From Leptospira perdikensis (GTDB lineage Bacteria; Spirochaetota; Leptospiria; Leptospirales; Leptospiraceae), in NCBI RefSeq assembly GCF_004769575.1, contig NZ_RQGA01000014.1, positions 310,001 through 374,000 of the forward strand: a stretch of DNA of 64,000 nt. The letters run 5' to 3'. Numbering within the stretch: the first letter of the stretch is position 1; every line of letters starts with the position of its first letter. The notes below the pieces were generated by a model. That model was not told where the DNA came from and searched no databases. It saw only the letters and a list, made by a program, of their open reading frames with translations. Positions 10,317 through 18,623 of this stretch are shown here, in pieces. The position numbers and the translations under genes are program-made.

Positions 10317-12122
10317 GTGAACGAACGCCAAAAATTCACCCGCAATTTTTCCATCATCGCCCATGTCGACCATGGAAAATCCACTCTGGCGGATCGTTTG
10401 CTTGAGATTGGTCTTGTCACCGACCAAAGGACAAAAAAAGACCAAATCCTCGATTCCATGGACATCGAAAGGGAACGTGGGATCACAATCAAGGCGAACA
10501 ATGCGTCCTTCGATTACCATGCCAAAGATGGAAATATTTATCACCTCAATTTAATTGATACTCCGGGTCACGTGGACTTTACTTACGAAGTGTCTCGTTC
10601 CCTTGCTGCCTGCGAAGGGGTTTTACTCATTGTGGATGCAAGCCAAGGGGTCGAAGCCCAAACTTTGGCCAATTTGTATTTGGCAATGGATCTTGATCTT
10701 CGCATAATTCCTGTTATTAACAAAATCGATCTTCCTTCTGCTGATATTGACAAATGTAAATTGATGATTGAAGAGTCACTTGGCCTCAATCCCGATGAAG
10801 CCATTCCCATTTCTGCCAAAACTGGACTCAATGTACAAGATGTTTTAGAGTCCATATGTTATCTACTTCCGCCACCAGTGGGTGATGTGGAAGCTCCTCT
10901 GAAAGCTTTAATTTACGATTCCTTCTTCGATACCTATATGGGTGTGGTTGCCAAAGTCAGGTTGTATGACGGTAAACTTCGCAAAGGCGAAATGATCCAT
11001 ATGATGAACATTGGCCGTCAGTTTACCGTTACGGAAGTTGGAATCAACCGTCTCTCCATGGTAGCTTGTGAAGAACTGCAAGCGGGAGATGTAGGTTATG
11101 TAGTGGCTGGGATGAAAAAGATGGGAGATGCCAAAACGGGGGATACCATCACTCATGCCAATAGACAAACCGCAGAAGATGTGAAAGGATTTAAAGATGC
11201 AAAACCTATGGTATTTGCTGGTCTTTTTCCTATTAACGGCGAAGACTTTGATGCCCTGGTAGACGCTATCGAAAAACTAAAGTTAAATGATTCGGCACTT
11301 ACCTTTGAAAGAGAAAATTCCGCTGCCTTAGGATTTGGATTTCGGGTGGGTTATCTCGGACTCCTTCATATGGAAATTGTCCAAGAGCGTTTGGAAAGGG
11401 AATTTAATTTAGCCCTCATCACCACGGCGCCCTCCGTAAAATTTCGAATCACTACGACCAAAGAGGATGTGATCGAAGTAGACAACCCAAGCAAATGGCC
11501 TGATCCCATTTTAATTGGGAAGTCGGAAGAACCATTTGTCAAAGCCACCATCATTGCACCTGAATCTTACGTCGGAAATATCATGTCTCTTGTGATTGAA
11601 AAACGAGGGATCCATATGGATACGGTTTATCTTTCTAAAGACAAACTCCAACTCACTTACGAACTGCCTTTGGCAGAACTCATTTTTGAATTCTATGATA
11701 AACTCAAATCTTATACCAAAGGTTATGCATCCTTGGATTATGAAGAAGTGGGGTATAGAGATTCCAAACTAGTTCGAATGGATATCCTTGTGAATGGAGA
11801 GCCGGTAGATGCTCTATCCTCTATAGTGCACAAATCCAAAGCGGAAGAACGCGGGCGAGTCATCATTGAAAAATTAAAAGACCTGATCCCACGCCATCAA
11901 TTTATGATCCCACTCCAAGCAGCCATCGGTTCGAAAGTGGTAGCTCGAGAAAGTATTTCTGCCCTTCGTAAAAACGTAACGGCAAAGTGTTATGGTGGAG
12001 ATATTTCTCGTAAGAAAAAACTTCTCGAGAAACAAAAAGAAGGGAAAAAACGAATGAAACAAATTGGAAACGTAGAAATTCCACAGGAAGCTTTCCTTTC
12101 CATTTTGAAAACCGGGGACTAG
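10317..12122 (+). CDS. lepA: Elongation factor 4
   Basis: 601 residues, the normal LepA length. GTPase motifs are clear: G1 [10 protein letters not shown]2 RGIT, G3 DTPGH and G4 NKID. The C-terminal signature follows (GYASLDYEE, then [20 protein letters not shown] and the [14 protein letters not shown] tail). LepA acts on ribosomes under stress conditions and promotes back-translocation or initiation; the exact role is debated. The start is GTG 10317 with AGAGGGA just upstream. It is divergent from eno. Confidence 0.97.
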   Translation: MNERQKFTRNFSIIAHVDHGKSTLADRLLEIGLVTDQRTKKDQILDSMDIERERGITIKANNASFDYHAKDGNIYHLNLIDTPGHVDFTYEVSRSLAACEGVLLIVDASQGVEAQTLANLYLAMDLDLRIIPVINKIDLPSADIDKCKLMIEESLGLNPDEAIPISAKTGLNVQDVLESICYLLPPPVGDVEAPLKALIYDSFFDTYMGVVAKVRLYDGKLRKGEMIHMMNIGRQFTVTEVGINRLSMVACEELQAGDVGYVVAGMKKMGDAKTGDTITHANRQTAEDVKGFKDAKPMVFAGLFPINGEDFDALVDAIEKLKLNDSALTFERENSAALGFGFRVGYLGLLHMEIVQERLEREFNLALITTAPSVKFRITTTKEDVIEVDNPSKWPDPILIGKSEEPFVKATIIAPESYVGNIMSLVIEKRGIHMDTVYLSKDKLQLTYELPLAELIFEFYDKLKSYTKGYASLDYEEVGYRDSKLVRMDILVNGEPVDALSSIVHKSKAEERGRVIIEKLKDLIPRHQFMIPLQAAIGSKVVARESISALRKNVTAKCYGGDISRKKKLLEKQKEGKKRMKQIGNVEIPQEAFLSILKTGD

Positions 12123-12144
12123 AGTTTACTTTAGAATTTAAAAA

Positions 12145-12168
12145 TCTGCCAAGAATTCCATTGGCAGA
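12145..12168. other. 8-bp hairpin in the lepA downstream gap
   Basis: TCTGCCAA and TTGGCAGA form a perfect stem with an 8-base loop. A run of T follows only on the minus strand, so it could stop antisense transcription. On the plus strand it lacks a T-tail and is not a convincing lepA terminator. Confidence 0.3.
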
Positions 12169-12226
12169 AACCAAAACGATCCTCCCCATCTACCTGATGA
12201 ACGACTCCAAACAAGGTTGATACCAA

Positions 12227-13345
12227 ATGAATCTTGTCCCTTCCAATCCATTTCATCATTTTGACCATTCCCGTTTTTTCCCGGAACTTCCGATTAGAAT
12301 TTCTGAAATCCCTTTAGTTACAGCACTAGATTCATTACTACCAAAAGAGGAGAAATCGCGCGCTCTAGATACTCAGTCAATGCCAACACTCCATCTCATT
12401 CGTGATGACTTACTTCCCTTTGGTTTTGGAACTAAGTGGAGAAAGGTTTTTGGTATTCTCCAATATTTGCAAAAAAATCAGATTCGCAAAGTCCTCCTTT
12501 GGGGTGCCATACATGGAAACTATCTGGCAAGTTTTACTTATATTCTTCGTCGCAGTGGGATCACTGTAGATACAATAACCTACACAAGGGATCCCAATTT
12601 GCAGTCGTATAATGAAAGGTTGGTTCGAGGGCATTCTCATACTTTAGTCTGTTATGCGAATCGAAAAGAAGCTTATACGGTTTGGTTAGAAAAGAAAAAA
12701 AATTACCAAGGTCTATCTTTACCGGAATTTGGAATCCATGTAGGACAAAACCTGGGACTCCGTTCTTTCTGGCAGGAATTGGAGAAAAAAATCATTCAGT
12801 CTCTAAATACCACTCTAGAGCAGAAGGATCCAAATTTACAGAGAAACCAAAGAACCAATGCCATCCTACGAATGGAAATTGGATCGGGAGCGACCTTTCT
12901 TTCTGCCTTAGATTATTTTAATGAAACATCGATTCTTGTCCAAGGAGTGATGGTAGGCGAAAAAAAGGAAACCTGGATATCCACAAGGGAAGATTTACAA
13001 AAACAATTGGGCCTTAGATCCATTGCGATTAGCGAAGGGCAGGTTTTGGAAACAGGGAAAGAAGACAAATCCCAAGTAAAATCAGAAAGGAATAAGGCCG
13101 CAAAGTCGGTATCCTTTGGAAAACAAACTAAGGCCCAAAAACAGTGGATTTACGATTTTTATCGAAATACAGATATTCTCTTAGAACCGATTTATAGTGG
13201 AATGACGATGAAACCCTTACTGCGGGAAATATACGAAATGCAATTATCTCCGTCTTTTGCAATGGGAACATCTCCCATTTTTTATCTCCACCAAGGGGGC
13301 CAAATCCAACATCTAGACATGATTTTGGAAAAAGAAAAGAAATGA
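12227..13345 (+). CDS. PLP-dependent enzyme, ACC deaminase/D-cysteine desulfhydrase-like
   Basis: 372 residues. The fold is recognised from LIRDDLLPFGFGTKWRKV, which corresponds to the (K/R)RDDL....GGNKxRKL block of ACC deaminase and D-cysteine desulfhydrase, with the Lys of TKWRK as the PLP Schiff-base candidate. The phosphate-binding and substrate loop matches GAIHGNYLAS, and near the end LLEPIYSGM corresponds to the family LDPVYTGK. The usual Asn before the Lys is Thr here, so substrate choice could differ. An insertion-like charged segment lies near residues 280-300. The next gene overlaps by 4 bases, so the two are coupled. Confidence 0.75.
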   Translation: MNLVPSNPFHHFDHSRFFPELPIRISEIPLVTALDSLLPKEEKSRALDTQSMPTLHLIRDDLLPFGFGTKWRKVFGILQYLQKNQIRKVLLWGAIHGNYLASFTYILRRSGITVDTITYTRDPNLQSYNERLVRGHSHTLVCYANRKEAYTVWLEKKKNYQGLSLPEFGIHVGQNLGLRSFWQELEKKIIQSLNTTLEQKDPNLQRNQRTNAILRMEIGSGATFLSALDYFNETSILVQGVMVGEKKETWISTREDLQKQLGLRSIAISEGQVLETGKEDKSQVKSERNKAAKSVSFGKQTKAQKQWIYDFYRNTDILLEPIYSGMTMKPLLREIYEMQLSPSFAMGTSPIFYLHQGGQIQHLDMILEKEKK

Positions 13346-14295
13346 ATCCTCTGGAAAAACCACTCGTTTCCATCGTCCTTCCTAGTTTTAATCGCAAAAA
13401 CATAGTGGATCGAGCCATTACTTCGGTGATCATTCAAACCTATCCCCACTGGGAACTCCATATCGTGGATGATGGGTCAACCGATGAAACTTGGAAAGAC
13501 TTACTTACGAAATTACCTGGATGGAAGGCGCAACTTTCCTCCTTTGGAAGAAATCAGAAATCCATCCAAGTCCACCAAACAGAACATAGGGGAGTGAGTG
13601 GGGCAAGGAACTTTGGAATTCAAAAAGCAAACGCCGAGTGGATCGCATTTTTAGATTCTGATGACGAATGGTATCCAGAGAAACTTTCCAAACAAATAGA
13701 TTTTCATAGATCCCATTCAGAATTTTTCTTTTCGCAAACCAAAGAGGTCTGGAACAAAAAAGGAAATTTAATGGAACCCAAAGGCAAATACCAAAAATGC
13801 TCTGGATGGTTTTTAAAAGAATCCTTAGAACTTTGTATGGTGACCTCTTCCAGTTTTTTGGCGCATAAACCAACACTGGAACAGATAGGAGGATTTCGCA
13901 CCGAACTACCTGTATGCGAAGATTATGATTTATGGAACCGAATCCTTTTAGCTGGATTTCCCATAGGTTTACTCGAAGAAAATCTAATGGTTCGTTACGG
14001 TGGACATGAAGACCAACTCTCAAACCAGTATCTTGCTTTAGAAAGATTTCGATTGTATTCTCTTTTGCTGACCAAGGAAGAATTGTGTGAAAATGGAAAA
14101 TGGGATTTGTTAGAACCACTAACAAAATCTCTTTTTCAAACTGCCATCAAATCTCGTCTGGACACCATCCTCCAAGGCCGAACCAAACGAGGGAAGGATA
14201 CAGAATGGATCGAAAGTTTACTTGCCGATTTTTTATCAGAAAATCCTATTTCTAAAAAAGCTTTAGAACCATTGTTAGTTGATTCTCTATTTTAA
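13342..14295 (+). CDS. Family 2 glycosyltransferase
   Basis: 317 residues with a GT-A fold: VSIVLPSFNRKNIVDRAI, the nucleotide-binding IVDDGSTDETW, GVSGARNFGI, and the DxD-like metal motif in FLDSDDEW. A possible catalytic acid region is PVCEDYDLWNRI. It transfers a sugar from a nucleotide donor; the acceptor cannot be read from sequence. There is no membrane segment. ATG 13342 overlaps the upstream PLP enzyme stop (ATGA), so the pair is cotranslated, and a double hairpin terminator follows. Confidence 0.85.
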   Translation: MNPLEKPLVSIVLPSFNRKNIVDRAITSVIIQTYPHWELHIVDDGSTDETWKDLLTKLPGWKAQLSSFGRNQKSIQVHQTEHRGVSGARNFGIQKANAEWIAFLDSDDEWYPEKLSKQIDFHRSHSEFFFSQTKEVWNKKGNLMEPKGKYQKCSGWFLKESLELCMVTSSSFLAHKPTLEQIGGFRTELPVCEDYDLWNRILLAGFPIGLLEENLMVRYGGHEDQLSNQYLALERFRLYSLLLTKEELCENGKWDLLEPLTKSLFQTAIKSRLDTILQGRTKRGKDTEWIESLLADFLSENPISKKALEPLLVDSLF

Positions 14296-14324
14296 ACGAA
14301 AAAAGTAGGGCATCTAGGAACAAA

Positions 14325-14352
14325 AAAACCCGACTGTTTCCAATCGGGTTTT
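14325..14352. terminator. Bidirectional intrinsic terminator
   Basis: AAAACCCGA pairs with TCGGGTTTT around a 10-base loop, with T-rich sequence following and an A-run preceding. It can therefore serve the glycosyltransferase transcript on the plus strand and the sdh transcript on the minus strand. Confidence 0.75.
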
Positions 14353-14358
14353 CTTTTC

Positions 14359-14394
14359 TTTGTCTCAAAGTAATTGACTTTGAGACAAATTTTT
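14359..14394 (+). terminator. Second, stronger hairpin terminator
   Basis: A perfect 13-bp inverted repeat (TTTGTCTCAAAGT with ACTTTGAGACAAA), a 5-base loop and a short T-run follow the first terminator. The tandem arrangement separates the glycosyltransferase from the convergent sdh operon. Confidence 0.7.
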
Positions 14395-14426
14395 AAACAA
14401 AGAAAATTGTCTCTAAAACATATTTA

Positions 14427-15167
14427 TTAGCTAGAGATATATTCTCTGTTCAGTCTTGTGATGAAGTTTACCGAAATTTCTTTCGGGCAAGCTGCTTCAC
14501 ATTCGTATTGGTTTGTACAATTTCCAAATCCTTCTTTGTCCATTGCACTTACCATTTTACGAACTCGTTCTTTCTTTTCGACCACACCTTGTGGTAGGAG
14601 TGCTAAGTGAGATACTTTTGCAGATACAAAGAGCATTGCCGATGCATTTTTACAAGCAGCCACACAAGCTCCACATCCGATACAAGTAGCCGCGTCCATA
14701 GCAAGGTCAGCATCTACCTTTGGAATTGGAAGTGCATTTCCATCTGGTGCTCCACCCGTATTTATGGATACATACCCACCAGCTTGGATGATACGATCAA
14801 AAGCAGAACGATCTACGATTAAATCTTTTGCCACAGGAAATGCTTTGGCTCTCCAAGGTTCGATGTAAACGGTATCCCCATCTTTGAACTTACGCATATG
14901 CAACTGGCAAGTAGTGGTTCCTTTTTCTGGACCATGCGGAACGCCGTTGATCACCATAGAACAAGCCCCACAAATACCCTCACGGCAGTCATGGTCAAAA
15001 GCGATAGGATCATCACCTTTTTTGATTAGGTCATCGTTTACAACGTCCAACATCTCAAGGAAAGACATGTGTTCGCTGATGTTGTTCGCTTCGTAACTCA
15101 CCATACGACCTTTATCTTTTTTATCTTTTTGTCGCCAAACTTTAAGGTGTAACTTCATAGTATCCAT
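14427..15167 (-). CDS. sdhB: Succinate dehydrogenase/fumarate reductase iron-sulfur subunit
   Basis: 246 residues. The [2Fe-2S] ligands are in the N-terminal domain ([14 protein letters not shown] and the following TTTCQLHM). The C-terminal domain has [14 protein letters not shown] for the [4Fe-4S] cluster and the later [12 protein letters not shown] block for the [3Fe-4S] site. It passes electrons from SdhA to the membrane haem subunit. The start ATG overlaps the sdhA stop (TAATG). The subunit order C-A-B with one membrane anchor places it in the B-type complex of spirochaetes, Bacteroidetes and epsilonproteobacteria. Confidence 0.95.
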   Translation of the reverse strand: MDTMKLHLKVWRQKDKKDKGRMVSYEANNISEHMSFLEMLDVVNDDLIKKGDDPIAFDHDCREGICGACSMVINGVPHGPEKGTTTCQLHMRKFKDGDTVYIEPWRAKAFPVAKDLIVDRSAFDRIIQAGGYVSINTGGAPDGNALPIPKVDADLAMDAATCIGCGACVAACKNASAMLFVSAKVSHLALLPQGVVEKKERVRKMVSAMDKEGFGNCTNQYECEAACPKEISVNFITRLNREYISS

Positions 15168-17092
15168 TATTTGTAGCTCCTTACGGCTAGGTGGATGTTT
15201 TCATACTCGAGTTTTTCGCGGTGTTCTTCCGGAGCTTTTCCTTCACCCTTATATTCCCAAGCAGTTACGTGACAGAATTTTTCATCATTACGTTTTGCTT
15301 CGCCATCTTCTGTTTGGTGTTCCTCACGAAAGTGACCACCACAAGATTCTTCTCGTTTGAGTGCATCTAAACAGAGTAACTCACCAAACTCTAAGTAGTC
15401 AGCAACACGACCTGCTTTTTCTAACTCCTGGTTGAGTTCGGATCCAGAACCTGCTACTTTTACGTTTTTCCAGAACTCTTCACGAAGTTCAGGAATTCTT
15501 TGGAGTGCGTCTTTTAGGCCTTTTTCATTACGAGCCATACCACACTGATCCCACATGATTTTACCAAGGGCTCTATGGAAATCGTCTGGAGTTTTTTTAC
15601 CGTTGATCGCAAGAAATTTGTTTGTCATCTCACGAACGCGGGCTTCTGCTTCTTTGAATTCCGGTCTATCTGTAGAAATGTTTTTATGACCTTCTTTGGC
15701 AAAATAGTCACCAATTGTATAAGGAATCACAAAGTATCCATCAGCAAGACCTTGCATAAGAGCAGAGGCTCCGAGTCGGTTTGCACCGTGATCAGAGAAG
15801 TTTGCTTCACCGAGTACGTGAAGGCCAGGAATGTTGGACATTAAATTGTAATCCACCCAAAGTCCACCCATTGTATAGTGAACCGCAGGGTAAATACGCA
15901 TAGGTACTTTGTATGGGTTTTCTCCCGTAATGCGTTCATACATTTGGAAGAGGTTGTCATAACGGTCAGCCACCACAGGTTCACCCAAACGTTTGATGGA
16001 ATCAGAAAAATCTAGATAAACACCAAGTCGTTTGTCACCAACTTTAGGACCAACTCCAAGCCCATTATCACAAGCTTCTTTTGCAGAACGTGAGGAAATA
16101 TCACGAGGTGCTAAGTTTCCGTAAGATGGGTATTTTCTTTCGAGGTAATAATCTCTTTCATCTTCTGGAATTTCATGAGGAGCACGAAGATCATCTTTTT
16201 TCTTAGGAACCCAAACCCGTCCGTCGTTACGGAGAGATTCTGACATAAGAGTTAGTTTTGATTGGTAGTCTCCTGCTTGTGGGATACAAGTGGGGTGAAT
16301 TTGCGTATAACAAGGGTTTGCAAACCCAGCACCTTTTTTGTAGGCACGGTAAGTAGCAGTTACGTTAGATCCTTTTGCGTTGGTCGAAAGGTAAAACACG
16401 TTTCCGTATCCACCAGATGCAAGGATGACAGCGTCACCCGCATGCGAAGAAATTTCACCAGTCACTAGGTCACGAACTACGATCCCTTTGGCATGACCAT
16501 CCACAAGAACAAGTTCTAACATCTCTGTTCTTGGATACATTTTGACGGCACCACGAGAGATTTGTTTTTCTAATGCTGAGTAAGCACCAAGTAACAACTG
16601 TTGGCCGGTTTGCCCTTTGGCATAAAAAGTTCGGGATACTTGTGCTCCACCGAAAGATCGGTTGGAAAGGGTTCCACCATACTCACGAGCAAAAGGAACA
16701 CCTTGTGCTACACACTGGTCAATGATGTTTGTGGATTCATGAGCCAGACGATAAACGTTTGCTTCTCTTGCACGGAAATCCCCACCTTTTACGGTGTCGT
16801 AGAACAATCTGTAAACGGAGTCACCATCATTTTGGTAGTTCTTCGCCGCATTGATCCCACCTTGGGCAGCAATGGAGTGGGCGCGTCTAGGACTGTCTTG
16901 GAAACAGAAAACAGAAACTTGGTATCCAAGTTCTGAGAGAGTAGCAGCAGCGGATGCTCCAGCTAAACCCGTTCCTACAATGATGACTTTATACTTACGT
17001 TTGTTTGCCGGGTTTACAAGTTTGATGTCTTGTTTGTGTTTGTCCCATTTTTGTTCCAATGGACCCGACGGTATTTTTGCATCTAATTTCAT
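15167..17092 (-). CDS. sdhA: Succinate dehydrogenase/fumarate reductase flavoprotein subunit
   Basis: 641 residues. The FAD-binding motif [17 protein letters not shown] is near residue 40, the flavin-linked His is in [14 protein letters not shown], and the substrate-site region has HPTCIP and the later [28 protein letters not shown] block. The length and the many charged C-terminal residues fit the B-type family. It oxidises succinate to fumarate in the TCA cycle and feeds menaquinone or ubiquinone. ATG 17092 has AGGAGA seven bases upstream, 19 bases after the sdhC stop. Confidence 0.96.
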   Translation of the reverse strand: MKLDAKIPSGPLEQKWDKHKQDIKLVNPANKRKYKVIIVGTGLAGASAAATLSELGYQVSVFCFQDSPRRAHSIAAQGGINAAKNYQNDGDSVYRLFYDTVKGGDFRAREANVYRLAHESTNIIDQCVAQGVPFAREYGGTLSNRSFGGAQVSRTFYAKGQTGQQLLLGAYSALEKQISRGAVKMYPRTEMLELVLVDGHAKGIVVRDLVTGEISSHAGDAVILASGGYGNVFYLSTNAKGSNVTATYRAYKKGAGFANPCYTQIHPTCIPQAGDYQSKLTLMSESLRNDGRVWVPKKKDDLRAPHEIPEDERDYYLERKYPSYGNLAPRDISSRSAKEACDNGLGVGPKVGDKRLGVYLDFSDSIKRLGEPVVADRYDNLFQMYERITGENPYKVPMRIYPAVHYTMGGLWVDYNLMSNIPGLHVLGEANFSDHGANRLGASALMQGLADGYFVIPYTIGDYFAKEGHKNISTDRPEFKEAEARVREMTNKFLAINGKKTPDDFHRALGKIMWDQCGMARNEKGLKDALQRIPELREEFWKNVKVAGSGSELNQELEKAGRVADYLEFGELLCLDALKREESCGGHFREEHQTEDGEAKRNDEKFCHVTAWEYKGEGKAPEEHREKLEYENIHLAVRSYK

Positions 17093-17110
17093 AACTTCTC
17101 CTAAAAACCC

Positions 17111-17800
17111 TTAACGAACATACCCGAGTAAAATCGAGATCGGCATGGAACAATTTCCCAGGAAAATGATAAGACCAAGTCCTGTAGATAGTTTCTGAAT
17201 GGTTGGGTTGTGTTTTGGTGCAAGGATTCCTAGAGTTTGGAACATTGATCCCAAAGCATGAGAAAAATGCAGAGCTAGGAAAACCATAAAAAGGATGTAA
17301 GATCCTGCAATGACTGGATCTTGAAATCCAAGGATAACCATAGCATAAACATCATGAACGACATCACCATTTTTGAGAATGTATTCATGAGTGTAATGAT
17401 CCGGATTAGTGAATCCTAATGTAAAATGTGCTAAATGGTACACAAGAAACGTAAGGAGCAAAAGTCCGCTATAAGCCATAGTGCGTGAAGCAACAGAAGC
17501 TTGGATAGTAGAACCCTTAGCATAAGATACAGGCCTTGCTTTTGTGTTTTCAACTTTTAGGAGGATGGCAGTACATACATGTCCGAAAAAGGCCACGATG
17601 AGTCCAATCCGCGCTACCCACAATAGGGGTCCTAAATCCTTAAGAAACTTTGCATAGGTGTTTAATTTTTCTGGTCCTTGGAAAACCTGTAGGTTTCCGA
17701 CCATATGAACGATCACGAATCCAAACCAGATAAATCCAGTTATGGCCATTATGATCTTCTTTCCAATTGAGGACCGAAAGAAGTCTAAACTCAACGTCAT
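17111..17800 (-). CDS. sdhC: Succinate dehydrogenase cytochrome b subunit (single-anchor, diheme)
   Basis: 229 residues with five hydrophobic segments. Candidate haem ligands sit in several of them: HMVGN in the first, a His in FFGHVC in the second, HLAHF in the third and HFSHALG in the fourth. This five-segment, two-haem anchor replaces SdhC and SdhD of E. coli and is typical of B-type complexes. ATG 17800 has AGGAGC eight bases upstream. It heads the sdhCAB transcript; the 201-base region before the divergent lipoprotein gene presumably carries its promoter, which I could not pinpoint. Confidence 0.93.
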   Translation of the reverse strand: MTLSLDFFRSSIGKKIIMAITGFIWFGFVIVHMVGNLQVFQGPEKLNTYAKFLKDLGPLLWVARIGLIVAFFGHVCTAILLKVENTKARPVSYAKGSTIQASVASRTMAYSGLLLLTFLVYHLAHFTLGFTNPDHYTHEYILKNGDVVHDVYAMVILGFQDPVIAGSYILFMVFLALHFSHALGSMFQTLGILAPKHNPTIQKLSTGLGLIIFLGNCSMPISILLGYVR

Positions 17801-18001
17801 TGAAGAGCTCCTGTTAGAGTATAGGTGTAAATTTTTTCTCTTACGTCCAGTTTTAGACAGATTCCACTTCCCGTAAATTCATAAATCTAATTGGTAGCAA
17901 ACTTACGAATTTGAGTTTGTTTCTCAATAGAAACTGAACTTGATAAGGGCAGTGGAAAAGGGGTTGAGTTACCACCCAAAGCCCGAGAAAGTAACCAAAT
18001 C

Positions 18002-18508
18002 TTGCTTGGAAAATCTACATGGAATGTTTGGGTTCATTTTGTAATTTGTTTCCCACTCCTTATGGTTCTTTTTTGGATTTCCTTGGCAGGTTGCGCCAAA
18101 CAAAATACAGGTTTTTCTGAGACAAGAAAGATATATTTACGAGAGGTCGGTCTTCCCATCTTTGTGACAATCAACCCTCGGCATAAAACCGATAAAAAAG
18201 AACTTCAGTTGTTTATTAAAACGGAAAACCTAACAAAAGTTAACATCTCAAAATTCCAAATTCTTTTTTTTGCCAGGGACAACTCCAATCAAATCCTAAT
18301 TCCCGAAGATAAAAAAACACCTGAGCTCATTTGTTCGATCGAAAAAAAAATTCAACCTAGTACTATTATCAAATGCCATGTGGGTCCCTTTGTATATACA
18401 AACCTTTGGTCTTCCATCCAGATCCAATCCATTTCTTTTACGACTGAAGACCAAATGCGTCACGTCATCAGCGAAGCGGACTTAGACGACGTGACTGTCT
18501 GGTTATGA
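18002..18508 (+). CDS. Hypothetical lipoprotein
   Basis: 168 residues if started at TTG 18002. The N-terminus is hydrophobic (WVHFVICFPLLMVLFWISLAGC), with a lipobox SLAGC and the Cys at about residue 31. The mature protein has mostly strands (KKELQLFIKTENLTKVNI, then IQIQSISFTTED) and resembles a small beta-sandwich. I do not recognise the family. An internal ATG at 18060 would give only a very short, uncharged signal sequence, so the TTG is preferred, although the frame stays open upstream and the start is uncertain. It is divergent from sdhC. Confidence 0.55.
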   Translation: MLGKSTWNVWVHFVICFPLLMVLFWISLAGCAKQNTGFSETRKIYLREVGLPIFVTINPRHKTDKKELQLFIKTENLTKVNISKFQILFFARDNSNQILIPEDKKTPELICSIEKKIQPSTIIKCHVGPFVYTNLWSSIQIQSISFTTEDQMRHVISEADLDDVTVWL

Positions 18509-18582
18509 ATTTTGGCAATTTTTTTCTGACGATTTTTTCTTGAATCACTCATTCAAAACAATTTAGAATCATTCCATTCGGG

Positions 18583-18611
18583 TTGACACCTCATCCCTAA
18601 AATTTTAGGAT
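18583..18611 (+). promoter_or_regulatory. Sigma70-type promoter overlapping a palindromic operator
   Basis: TTGACA at 18583-18588, a 17-base spacer and TAGGAT at 18606-18611 give a near-consensus promoter. The 14-bp perfect palindrome CCTAAAATTTTAGG (18596-18609) covers the spacer and the start of the -10 element. A transcript start expected near 18618 would leave only about six bases before ATG 18624. The promoter is seen in sequence; the repressor role of the palindrome is inferred. Confidence 0.55.
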
Positions 18612-18623
18612 TCCAAGACCATT

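Noticed and set aside
13505..14125. 206-codon minus-strand frame in the glycosyltransferase
   Set aside because: Fully inside a convincing family 2 glycosyltransferase gene; codon pattern and protein look random.
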